In this document: piece by piece, positions 34,696 to 42,254 of the stretch | How positions within the stretch are numbered: the stretch's first letter is position 1 | How the letters are laid out: each line of letters starts with the position of its first letter | Position numbers and translations under genes: made by a program | The notes under the pieces: generated by a model | The model's input: only the letters and a program-made list of their open reading frames with translations | The model's database searches: none | What the model was told of the DNA's origin: nothing | Assembly: GCA_016784965.1 (NCBI GenBank) | Contig: JADHTQ010000023.1 | Location: 1-55,750 of the forward strand | Origin: Bacteriovoracaceae bacterium | Lineage (GTDB): Bacteria; Bdellovibrionota; Bacteriovoracia; Bacteriovoracales; Bacteriovoracaceae | Direction of reading: 5' to 3' | Length of the DNA stretch: 55,750 nucleotides

Positions 34696-35283
34696 ATGAA
34701 AAAAATTGTTTTGCTTTTTTGTTTTTTATTTTCAAACGTCTACTCCAGCGATTTTTCCCATCGCCCGTGGGTTTATTTTGATCTTGGAAACACTCTTGTT
34801 AATACACATGATTTTAGTGCCATTGGTTACTTTCCAGGTGCCCAAAATTATTTAACTGAGTTGAAGCAACTTGGGTTTAACATCGGCATGATCTCAAATG
34901 TTCCCCAAAAATGGGGGCAAACCCACACTGAAAAGTTGAACACTTTAAAAAAGTTTATTGATGACAGATGGGTGGGAGAGCACAGTTTTGATTGGGACGT
35001 ATTTGATTATATAATTCTCCCTCTAAGTGATTTAGAACGAAAACCTCAACCTATTTTATTTTTAAAGGCCATGGAAGTATCAAAACCCTGCCCCATAATC
35101 TACTTTAGTGAAGATGAAGCTGAAATTTTTGCGGCAAAAAAGCTTGGTCTGGCGGCGTTTAGAGTCTCAAGTAGTAGTAATCCCGAGTATATTTTAAAAG
35201 ATCAAATTGTCGACTATATTAAGGAGAATTACTCTTTGGAGTATGATCAAAGTTGCTTTGTTGATATTATTTCTAATAATTGA
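34696..35283 (+). CDS. Exported HAD-fold protein with altered catalytic motif
   Basis: 195 residues. A signal peptide (MKKIVLLFCFLFSNVYSS) is followed by the HAD motifs: WVYFDLGNTLVN (motif I, Asp29, but Gly31 in place of the second Asp), MISNVPQ (II), ERKPQP (III, Lys) and YFSEDEAEIFAAKKLG (IV). The nucleophile Asp and the acidic pair are kept. The lost general acid suggests low phosphatase activity or a different reaction. HAD proteins are usually cytoplasmic, so export is unusual. AAGGAT precedes the ATG, and the gene follows the MFS transporter by 12 bases in one operon. Confidence 0.83.
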   Translation: MKKIVLLFCFLFSNVYSSDFSHRPWVYFDLGNTLVNTHDFSAIGYFPGAQNYLTELKQLGFNIGMISNVPQKWGQTHTEKLNTLKKFIDDRWVGEHSFDWDVFDYIILPLSDLERKPQPILFLKAMEVSKPCPIIYFSEDEAEIFAAKKLGLAAFRVSSSSNPEYILKDQIVDYIKENYSLEYDQSCFVDIISNN

Positions 35284-35379
35284 CCGTTATTTGACACAAA
35301 TATGGCAAAAATTTAACAATACTTTTATACTCACGTGATAGGTTTATTTTACAACATTTAAAAACGAGGAGTTTTAAAA

Positions 35380-35567
35380 ATGAACTTAACAAAATTTATT
35401 ACACTGACAATTTTATCGATGACGTTAGTTGTTTTACCAGTACACGCCAAGAGCAAAAGCATAGAAGAGAAATAGAAAAGCTAGAGGCCCAAAACTGTAG
35501 CAATGTTCATAAAAAACTAGAAGAATTAACTAGTTTGTTTCATACACTCTCTTCCAAAGTAAAATAG
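35380..35567 (+). pseudogene. Small exported coiled-coil protein, broken by a frameshift
   Basis: CGAGGAG lies before the ATG, and the first 23 codons encode a signal peptide (MNLTKFITLTILSMTLVVLP, then VHA). That frame stops at 35473-35475. The frame two bases on continues from the same point as a good helical protein, EQKHRREIEKLEAQNCSNVH and onward, ending at TAG 35565-35567. One lost base between about 35450 and 35472 explains both. The intact product would have about 62 residues. A sequencing error is possible. Confidence 0.65.
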
Positions 35568-35737
35568 TCCAAACGTCCAAACTTAATTACCGGCGCAAAA
35601 TGAAATGGTTGCCTTGATTTCTTAGTGAATCATAAAGAAAGTAAATATTTCAAAACTATTGCGCACCACGCAAACATCGTATACACTGCCCCTGCTTAAA
35701 CATTAAATACAAAAACTTTAATAAAAGGGAGTCAAAG

Positions 35738-36142
35738 TTGAAAACAATTTTAGTAGGAATTTTGCTGTTATTATCAATACCCAGTTTTGCAGAGGAGCTT
35801 AAAGCTTCACAAATTAATGAAAAAGACTCGGCCATGCCTGATTCAATGTGTGTTAGTTACCTAGACACAATTGAGCAAACAACTTGTGACATCAATACAT
35901 TCATCTTAGAAAGTAAGGCCCGGGGAAAATGTTTTTTCACAACCCAAATTTTAACTAAAGAGTCTGGCAAAGTAGACGAACTACAAGTCACAGCAAAAGG
36001 AGAATTTGCTTCCCCAGACAACAATATCTTCACAGCGCTCATGGATAGACTGACTACTGAAGCAGAAGATTCATTGCGTGAGTTGCTCATGAAGCAACTA
36101 AAATTAGCTCATCAAAAGTTAACTAAAAATAAATGTAAATAA
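35738..36142 (+). CDS. Small exported protein of unknown family
   Basis: 134 residues beginning at TTG with AAGGGAG seven bases upstream. Signal peptide MKTILVGILLLLSIPSFA. The mature part has Cys at MCVSYL, TTCDIN, KCFFTT and the final KCK, so two disulfides are possible, and it ends in a helix (LRELLMKQLKLAHQKL). I do not recognise it. It resembles in size and style the other single exported genes at 28868 and 54319. It is convergent with deoD, 20 bases away. Confidence 0.72.
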   Translation: MKTILVGILLLLSIPSFAEELKASQINEKDSAMPDSMCVSYLDTIEQTTCDINTFILESKARGKCFFTTQILTKESGKVDELQVTAKGEFASPDNNIFTALMDRLTTEAEDSLRELLMKQLKLAHQKLTKNKCK

Positions 36143-36162
36143 TTTTTTTGTTTGATCTCAAT

Positions 36163-36864
36163 TTATTTAGACAAGCTCAAAGCAACTTCCATCATCTGTC
36201 CAAAGGTCTTTTCACGATCTGATGAAGAAGTGCTCTCACCTGTAGCTAGACTATCACTCACCGTTAAGACTGATAAAGCGCAGACTTTATATTTTGCCGC
36301 TAAAGTGTAAAGAGCGGTCGTCTCCATTTCTACGGCCAAGGCCCCGTACTGTGCCCAAAGCTTCCAAGCATCCGGGTTTTCATTATAAAAATTATCACTC
36401 GATAGTATATTGCCAACATGTACAGGCATATTCTGCTTTTTGGCAAAGTTGTATGCTTGGTTTAACAGATTAAAGTCCGCTGTTGGTGCATAATCCATTC
36501 CATTAAACCTAAGCTTATTAAAACTGGAGTCTGTTGATGAGCTTTGGGCCAAGACGATATCGCGGACCTTAACTTCTTTTTGTAAAGAACCACATGAGCC
36601 CACGCGTATTAGTTTTTTAACCTTATACTCCGTTATTAATTCGCTAACATAAATTGCAATCGATGGCAGCCCCATACCAGTGCCTTGAACAGACACTTGT
36701 GTTCCTTGATAGCTGCCGGTATAGCCATACATACCTCGCACATTATTGTAACAGGTGACATCCTCCAAGTAATTTTCTGCCAAAAATTTTGCGCGCAGAG
36801 GGTCTCCTGGTAATAAGACAGTTGATGCAATCTGACCTGCTTTGGCACCTATGTGTATACTCAT
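36163..36864 (-). CDS. deoD: Purine-nucleoside phosphorylase, DeoD type
   Basis: 233 residues, the normal length. The landmarks of the hexameric DeoD group are clear: [26 protein letters not shown] with the phosphate-binding Gly and Arg, [31 protein letters not shown] and [15 protein letters not shown] with the ribose-binding Glu, then VSDSLATGE with the catalytic Asp. It splits purine nucleosides with phosphate to base and ribose-1-phosphate in the cytoplasm, useful for nucleoside salvage and, in a predator, for using prey nucleic acid. AAGGAATC precedes the ATG. No other nucleoside genes are adjacent. Confidence 0.95.
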   Translation of the reverse strand: MSIHIGAKAGQIASTVLLPGDPLRAKFLAENYLEDVTCYNNVRGMYGYTGSYQGTQVSVQGTGMGLPSIAIYVSELITEYKVKKLIRVGSCGSLQKEVKVRDIVLAQSSSTDSSFNKLRFNGMDYAPTADFNLLNQAYNFAKKQNMPVHVGNILSSDNFYNENPDAWKLWAQYGALAVEMETTALYTLAAKYKVCALSVLTVSDSLATGESTSSSDREKTFGQMMEVALSLSK

Positions 36865-37009
36865 AATTGATTCCTTAAAATGTTTTATGGATGAGTTATG
36901 TTTGCACCAAAATTACGATTAATAAAGTCATTCGTCAATTTATGAGAGAGATAAGTAGGTATTCTACCAAAAAAGTGCATAATTATGTGAATTCCAGATA
37001 AATGCATGG

Positions 37010-37033
37010 CGGCTTTCGCCGGCGAAAGTAATA
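37010..37033 (-). repeat. REP-like palindrome, left copy
   Basis: Core CTTTCGCCGGCGAAAG (37013-37028) is a perfect 16-base palindrome. Read on the minus strand, the 24 bases match 38541-38564 at 22 positions, so the two copies are inverted around the RAYT-type transposase gene at 37363. Confidence 0.75.
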
Positions 37034-37060
37034 TTTACTAACGCCCATCTTTCACTTTGA

Positions 37061-37251
37061 GTGCAGGTTAATTTTTTGGCAGAAGAAGAGACATTGTCCA
37101 AAGTGCAAAAAAACAAGATCTTAAGGAAGTTGAGTTCTTGGCAGAAAGAAGTTCCTTTTACGTTCTTTAGTCAAAGGACTGATGACGAAGCAGAGAGGTT
37201 CTATTTGAGGTAAAAGATTGGATTAAGGAAGGAGTATTTTCTTTTTTTTAA
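37061..37251 (+). pseudogene. Possible gene relic between deoD and the RAYT gene
   Basis: From GTG 37061, 50 codons are open (QKNKILRKLSSWQKEV, FFSQRTDDEAERFYL) to TAA 37211. The next frame carries on as FEVKDWIKEGVFSFF to TAA 37249-37251. Amino-acid use looks like real protein, but there is no ribosome binding site and a shift would be needed. It could be a decayed gene or chance. The rest of 36865-37362 shows only the REP-like palindrome and the RAYT promoter. Confidence 0.3.
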
Positions 37252-37323
37252 AACATGGGTTGATAACTTTGTAGCTAATTGGGGAACTATATATGGACTG
37301 CTAAAAGATACGCCGTAAAATAG

Positions 37324-37352
37324 TTGACAATTGCTGCTTGAAATGGTTTAAA
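37324..37352 (+). promoter_or_regulatory. Promoter of the RAYT-type transposase gene
   Basis: TTGACA (37324-37329), a 17-base spacer and TTTAAA (37347-37352) form a near-consensus promoter. The ATG is ten bases beyond, so the leader would be at most a few bases long and there is no Shine-Dalgarno sequence. Confidence 0.65.
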
Positions 37353-37362
37353 ATCACCCAAG

Positions 37363-38046
37363 ATGAAAGTAATTAAACAGCTACAATTAAATATAAAGGC
37401 AAGAGGTAGACCCCTAGAAAAAGGGGATACAGGCAGGACTTCTAGTGGAAAAATCGCTCATATTCCTCGTCCTGATTTGAATAGTAAAACTCCAGCTCAT
37501 ATCAATATCAAAGTGAGGAAAGATATACCGAATTTAAGACGCAAAAGTATTTATAAAATGCTCAAAATTGGTGTTAAAAAGGCGAGGATTAAGGGATTAA
37601 AGGTTATTCACTTTGCCCTTGTTTCCAACCATTTGCATTTGATCATAGAAGCAGATGGAAATAAGGAGCTCGCGCAGGGGATGAGATCATTTCTCATTAG
37701 TTTTGCCATGAATATTAATAATAGTTTAAAAAGAAGAGGAAGTCTGTTTGTAGATCGTTACAATATGGAAGTCATTAAAGTTCCAAGAAGGATGCACTAT
37801 CTTCTATCTTATGTATTTAAAAACAACTCTAAACATCAAAAAAGAAAGTTTGTAACAGATCCATACTCCTCTCTTATCACTTTTAGTGATCAGGATGTCC
37901 TTTTTGGAAAAAAGATACCCATTCTCTTTGACCCCAAGGCCCAAAAAAAGCTAAAACATTTCCTGAGAAGCTTCCTATCTCCTCCTGAATCTTGGTTGGC
38001 AACTATTGGCTGGAAGATTTTAAAACAGCAGTATGATCTCAGATAG
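37363..38046 (+). CDS. REP-associated tyrosine transposase (RAYT), Y1 family
   Basis: 227 residues. The Y1 transposase core shows HxH in VSNHLHLIIEADG (His90, His92), a central GSLFVDRYNMEVIK, and the catalytic-tyrosine region LLSYVFKNNSKHQK (Tyr150, in the place of the usual YIxxNP). These enzymes nick single-stranded REP hairpins and spread them. It is flanked by two inverted REP-like palindromes at 37010 and 38541, the usual arrangement for a RAYT. The N-terminal 40 residues are basic (KARGRPLEKGDTGRTSSGK), as in some relatives. It appears intact. Confidence 0.85.
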   Translation: MKVIKQLQLNIKARGRPLEKGDTGRTSSGKIAHIPRPDLNSKTPAHINIKVRKDIPNLRRKSIYKMLKIGVKKARIKGLKVIHFALVSNHLHLIIEADGNKELAQGMRSFLISFAMNINNSLKRRGSLFVDRYNMEVIKVPRRMHYLLSYVFKNNSKHQKRKFVTDPYSSLITFSDQDVLFGKKIPILFDPKAQKKLKHFLRSFLSPPESWLATIGWKILKQQYDLR

Positions 38047-38047
38047 T

Positions 38048-38150
38048 ATACTGATTTCAGTTTAGTTTTCCAGTGAGTGATTGACGAAGAAGCTGTGATA
38101 ATCACCGCGATGAGGAAAGCGCCACTTGAAAGCTAAAATGAAATCAGTAT
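38048..38150. repeat. 12-base inverted repeat after the RAYT gene
   Basis: ATACTGATTTCA at 38048-38059 and its exact complement TGAAATCAGTAT at 38139-38150 are separated by 79 bases. It begins just after the RAYT stop codon. It could be the edge of the RAYT unit or a long hairpin; no poly-T follows. Confidence 0.45.
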
Positions 38151-38334
38151 CAATGTTAATTAGGCCATGAATGATCCTCATAATGATGTGATATTGTAAA
38201 AAAATGGCCCTTTAACGAAATAGATAAGTTAGGGGGACAATTGATCACAGACAAGGAAAACGGCGTGCTGACTAGGTAAACTTAAAACAGTCAACATGTC
38301 ACCTGGTCCAGATGCCAGTAGGTACATTCCTGGT

Positions 38335-38492
38335 ATTTAGGTAACAAATAATACTTGGCATTTAGGTAACACTTTTTAAACATTGCACCAATGGAGGTGC
38401 TTATGCCGTGGAAGGAGTTATCAAAAATGAATGAGAAAATGAAGTTTGTTACTAGGTATAAAATGTTACCTAAATTAAAGGTTGTGCAGTAA
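38335..38492 (+). mobile_element. Internally deleted IS481-like element
   Basis: ATTTAGGTAACA occurs twice at the left (38335-38346, 38360-38371), and its exact complement TGTTACCTAAAT is at 38464-38475. Between them GGAGG precedes ATG 38403, and the reading MPWKELSKMNEKMKFVTRY is the characteristic start of IS481-type transposases. It then runs straight into the right-end repeat and stops at 38490-38492 after 29 codons. The body of the transposase has been lost, leaving a MITE-like remnant. The rest of 38151-38737 shows no gene. Confidence 0.72.
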
Positions 38493-38540
38493 CAGTGCCC
38501 TGTAACAACTTACAATTTACAGTTTAGGTGGTAGCTCAAG

Positions 38541-38564
38541 TATTACTTTCGCCTGCGAAGGCCG
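38541..38564 (+). repeat. REP-like palindrome, right copy
   Basis: TATTACTTTCGCCTGCGAAG and four more bases. The stem TTCGC/GCGAA has a two-base tip. It is the inverted partner of 37010-37033, matching at 22 of 24 positions, on the other side of the RAYT gene and the IS481-like remnant. Confidence 0.75.
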
Positions 38565-38702
38565 TTATTTGTCTTGGGTGAAATTTATGTCAACAGTGTG
38601 AAATCCAAGGGATGCACTTTTATGACAGAGGGAGATAAGTATGTATTTTTTTCAACTTTTTGTCGTCTAGCTTAGTAATAAATACATTAGGTTAAACCGT
38701 CG

Positions 38703-38731
38703 TTGCCGCGTCGCACTAACCGTGATATATC
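38703..38731 (+). promoter_or_regulatory. Promoter of the protease gene, apparently leaderless
   Basis: TTGCCG (38703-38708), a 17-base spacer and TATATC (38726-38731) lie six bases before ATG 38738. No Shine-Dalgarno is present. The layout repeats that at 2830-2857. Confidence 0.55.
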
Positions 38732-38737
38732 AGCTAC

Positions 38738-40558
38738 ATGAACTCGCCCATGCCCACGTTTTTACTTTTTTGTACCATGCTGCTCATTCTATCTTGTGGC
38801 AAACATACTGTTGATTCCAATGACAAGCCAAAAGCAACAATTCACAACATTTATAATGGCAAAAAGGTTAAAGCTGGAGAAATTATAGAAAAAGTGGCAG
38901 TTTATCTCGAAGTAACAGATAAAAGTGGGGAAGTTAATATCTGTTCTGGAACAGTTGTTGGACCAAAGGCAGTGTTGACAAATTCTCACTGCCTAGACAC
39001 TGCTGAGAGTGTTAAAGTTAACTTTGGTCAAGATGGTAATAATCCTTACAAAGTTATTAATGCTCTCGATAACTGGAAAATACAAACTGATTATGACAGC
39101 GACGCTGATTACGATATTGCTCTGATCGAGTTGGAAGAAGAAGTTCCAGCAAGAGTAATTCAGGTTAATATTGCTGCTAGCAATATGGTTTTGGGTGTTG
39201 ATCCTTACAATAATTTGTGGACTTATGGCTATGGAATTAATCGCGCATTTGTAGATAAGAGTACTTGGGATGGAGGGATTCTTAGAAAAACTAAACTCAA
39301 TTGTAAGAATTTATCAAATGATGAATTCAGCGCCCAACGCGTGTGTAAAAGTAGTTGGACGCAAGCGTCTAAGGCCATTACCCAAGGAGGTGATTCAGGG
39401 GGAGGATCTATCATTAGAAAAAATCACAAGTGGTTTTTAATCGGGTTAACTTGGGGCGGAGTTGATAAAACTCCTGATAAAAGTTTATGGGACACTCGTC
39501 AAATTGCAGTTGCAAAAGTCAGAGAAATAATTTCCTACATGAATAAAGACTGCAAGTTAATAATCAATAACCTCCCCTGTATGGGTGCTATTTTAGATGT
39601 CAACGAACCCAATCAAAAAGCTTCTCACGCGACTGTATTTCAAATACCCAACACTCCACTAAGGCCTTCGCTTTCAAAAAATGATCAAGATTGGTACAGC
39701 ATTCAAATTAATAAAGACCTCGACTTTGACCTTGAAATTCTCTTTTCACATTCAGAAGCAAACATTGACATTGAGCTCTACCACCCGGATGCAAAGACTA
39801 TGATAACTTCTTCAACAAGTGCCACTGATGATGAGAAAATCACAGCTTTTCTTGCACCAGGGAAGTATTTTATCAGGGTCTTTGGTAGTAATTTCAATAC
39901 ATCATTTGCAGATTACATATTTAAATTTTCAAAATTTGGCTGCATAAGCGGATCATGTGATAACGGCGCAGGACTTTATTTGTGGAGAAACGGTAATAAA
40001 TATCAAGGACAGTGGAAAAATGGAAAGCAACATGGGTCGGGAGTATTTTCTTGGAGCAATGGTTCTGTTTCTTATGGGGATTATAAAGACGGAAAACGAA
40101 GTGGCTTTGGATCTTATGAGACAGCTGAACATACTTATCTTGGAGAGTACTTGAATGATCGACAACATGGCTTTGGAGCTTTGATAAGTAAAGACACTGA
40201 GAATATATTTATGGGCACTTTTGTTGATGGAGAAATGATGGGCCCTGGATCACAATATCTTTTAGGGGGACAAGTTTATAAGGGCATGTGGAAAAATAAT
40301 CAACATGTAAAAGATAATCATACAAAAGATATCAAGCTCCCTAAAATGTCAGGTTGTCTTGCTGGTGACTGTTGGGGAGGTCTTGGCCTTCAACTAGATC
40401 AAACAGGCCAGATAAAAATTGGCAATTTCAAAACGGGAAGATTTCATGGTGTTGGGCTTATGGTCACTAAAAGTGATGTTGCGCATTTTGGACAGTGGAG
40501 CGATGGAAAATTTGTCATACCAACTCCTACCCCCGCTCCGAAGATGAAGTTGCCTTAA
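38738..40558 (+). CDS. Trypsin-like protease lipoprotein with PPC and MORN repeats
   Basis: 606 residues. The lipobox ILSC gives lipidated Cys20. The trypsin-type domain has the full triad: His84 in LTNSHC, Asp126 in DYDIALIEL and Ser220 in GGDSGGG. A PPC domain follows at about 284-400 (DVNEPNQ, SKNDQDWYSIQI, FLAPGKYFIRVFG). The C-terminus has five or more MORN repeats (YQGQWKNGKQHGSGVFSW, YGDYKDGKRSGFGSY, YLGEYLNDRQHGFGAL, MGTFVDGEMMGPG, YKGMWKNN). It should be anchored to a membrane and face the periplasm or outside. MORN repeats on a secreted protease are unusual. The start is supported by a leaderless promoter; ATG 38750 is an alternative. Confidence 0.88.
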   Translation: MNSPMPTFLLFCTMLLILSCGKHTVDSNDKPKATIHNIYNGKKVKAGEIIEKVAVYLEVTDKSGEVNICSGTVVGPKAVLTNSHCLDTAESVKVNFGQDGNNPYKVINALDNWKIQTDYDSDADYDIALIELEEEVPARVIQVNIAASNMVLGVDPYNNLWTYGYGINRAFVDKSTWDGGILRKTKLNCKNLSNDEFSAQRVCKSSWTQASKAITQGGDSGGGSIIRKNHKWFLIGLTWGGVDKTPDKSLWDTRQIAVAKVREIISYMNKDCKLIINNLPCMGAILDVNEPNQKASHATVFQIPNTPLRPSLSKNDQDWYSIQINKDLDFDLEILFSHSEANIDIELYHPDAKTMITSSTSATDDEKITAFLAPGKYFIRVFGSNFNTSFADYIFKFSKFGCISGSCDNGAGLYLWRNGNKYQGQWKNGKQHGSGVFSWSNGSVSYGDYKDGKRSGFGSYETAEHTYLGEYLNDRQHGFGALISKDTENIFMGTFVDGEMMGPGSQYLLGGQVYKGMWKNNQHVKDNHTKDIKLPKMSGCLAGDCWGGLGLQLDQTGQIKIGNFKTGRFHGVGLMVTKSDVAHFGQWSDGKFVIPTPTPAPKMKLP

Positions 40559-41172
40559 TGTTTTCTCTTAATACGCTTTAACCTTAAACACTTTATAGTA
40601 GGGTATTTGGCATCAGAGTAGACAGTGAATTCACCATCGAAATTCTCTGGTGTTCTTTTGATTAATGGATCAATATGATGTTTTTTAAGTTCTGGATCAA
40701 ACTTGTTAAAAGAAAAGACTCTAATTTTATAAGGAGCTCCACAATTTGGACATGGAGCAATTCCTGCAGAAAATATTAACAAAGTTCCACTGGGGCATTC
40801 TTTTTTGGGGATCTTGACGATATGGTTTAAAGAGTGTGGCAAGTTTTCATATTTACAATAATAAAAGCGTGAATCTTTACTCCAAGAATCAGCGGTAAAT
40901 AAAATCGATTCGAGGTAATTTTGTCCAATTAACTCTTCACAATGTTTGTGCTTAATCTTTTGAAATGTGTAGTCACTGCCAACTACTTCTGCGTCTCCTG
41001 CAGGAGCTTTTTTATCTAACTTAAACCTGGATTGCCTTAACTTTACTTGGTTGCGGTCTGACAATCCTGGCACACCCAAGAGTTGACCTTTGAGTTTGTT
41101 TGCCAAAGCATTAGTTGGAACGACTATAAAACTTATAAAAATCAACGTTTGCACAAAAGTAAGTGTCATCAC
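40555..41172 (-). CDS. Exported protein of unknown family with CPNCG motif
   Basis: 205 residues with a signal peptide (LTFVQTLIFISFIVVPTNALA). The mature part is basic and has several Cys: KHCEEL, YYCKYE, KKECPSG, APCPNCGAPYK and IKCLRL. The CPNCG knuckle could bind a metal or form a disulfide. I do not recognise the family. Its stop overlaps that of the protease gene on the other strand, and its start overlaps the end of the opine-dehydrogenase-like gene by four bases, so it is the last gene of that operon. Confidence 0.7.
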   Translation of the reverse strand: MMTLTFVQTLIFISFIVVPTNALANKLKGQLLGVPGLSDRNQVKLRQSRFKLDKKAPAGDAEVVGSDYTFQKIKHKHCEELIGQNYLESILFTADSWSKDSRFYYCKYENLPHSLNHIVKIPKKECPSGTLLIFSAGIAPCPNCGAPYKIRVFSFNKFDPELKKHHIDPLIKRTPENFDGEFTVYSDAKYPTIKCLRLKRIKRKH

Positions 41173-42254
41173 TTCACTCCAGTTTTTACAAAGTCTTTAA
41201 TCTGTTTCATACTCATGTCCGTAAGCCCCAGATCATGCATACTGGTGCCCTCTTCCCACCAGTTGCGCTCGTGTATTAGATTGTAGATATTAACAACTGA
41301 ATCTATATATGTTGTTTTAACTCCTGCAAGCTTTGCTATATTACTCCAGGGTACAAGGCCAAACGGCGCATCTTCTGTTAGATACCTGCTTTGGATATCA
41401 TGGGGACCTGAAATGGAAGTTAGGGAGATATTTCCGTGGATCTGCATGTAGAGATCCCTCCAGCTGTACCCCTCGGGCATACCTGAAAAATCCTCGATGG
41501 CCCGTAGGTGATAGCCAAACGCCTTGCCAATTTCTTTTCTCTCTCTATCAATGGCCATGTTCATTTTGACAGAAGAAGGGGTCACACCGTGTTCATAGAG
41601 GAAAAAAGGTCTCTTGGGCCAATTTTCAATATCATTGATACTAAACAGGCACAGGCCTGCATGAAACGCAGGGTTGACGATACTAAGACCAGCTTCTAAA
41701 ACATCTTCATACATTCTTACAAAAGGGTGAATACTTTTTAATTCGTCAAAAAGTTCATGGCCACTTTGGGCAGGCATAAAGGCCAGATTGATATCGTTAA
41801 ATCCATATAGCGATACCTTACACGGCTGGGCCAGCCTAGTGTCGTATGGAAGATTGTTGGCCTCTGCAATTATTGGACAATCGTCGCCTAGAATGTTTTT
41901 AAACAACAAAGCTGAAAAAGCGCCGGGGTAGAGCACGATGATTTGATGATCCTTATCCACTTTGCCCTTTAACTGCAAAGCATAGCTTTTATGGGCAAAG
42001 GCCGGGGTAACAATTAGGATGTAGCGGGCTCCCTCAATTGCCTCCTCAAGGTTGGAGGTTACTTTGTTTAAAGTATAGTTGCCATTTATCTCACCTGAAA
42101 TATTTATTGTTTTGGTTTGAAACAATTGGGATAGATTATGTTTAAACTCTGGCATTTCAAACATATTCACGACAAAGTCGCGGGAGGTAAGGTCTGCGGC
42201 CATAGTATGAGCTCCATGCCCTCCACCCAAAATGGCCACTTTATTTTTATTCAT
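41169..42254 (-). CDS. NAD/NADP octopine/nopaline-dehydrogenase family protein
   Basis: 361 residues from the chosen ATG. The Rossmann start KVAILGGGHGAHTMAADLTSRDF is followed by ILIVTPAFAHKSYA and LYPGAFSALLF, with IAEANNLPYDTRL. The C-terminal opine-dehydrogenase domain has VNPAFHAGLCLFSIND with the expected Asn and His. Such enzymes join an amino acid to a keto acid using NAD(P)H. I start at 42254 because GGAGGAGAAG lies just ahead; the gene overlaps the GT2 gene by eight bases. The pairing with a glycosyltransferase is unusual, so the substrate may be part of an envelope glycan. Confidence 0.87.
   Translation of the reverse strand: MNKNKVAILGGGHGAHTMAADLTSRDFVVNMFEMPEFKHNLSQLFQTKTINISGEINGNYTLNKVTSNLEEAIEGARYILIVTPAFAHKSYALQLKGKVDKDHQIIVLYPGAFSALLFKNILGDDCPIIAEANNLPYDTRLAQPCKVSLYGFNDINLAFMPAQSGHELFDELKSIHPFVRMYEDVLEAGLSIVNPAFHAGLCLFSINDIENWPKRPFFLYEHGVTPSSVKMNMAIDRERKEIGKAFGYHLRAIEDFSGMPEGYSWRDLYMQIHGNISLTSISGPHDIQSRYLTEDAPFGLVPWSNIAKLAGVKTTYIDSVVNIYNLIHERNWWEEGTSMHDLGLTDMSMKQIKDFVKTGVK

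Noticed and set aside
36950-36990. Short hairpin GGTA-TTC-TACC followed by A-run as a deoD terminator
   Set aside because: It lies upstream of deoD rather than downstream, and a four-base stem is too weak.
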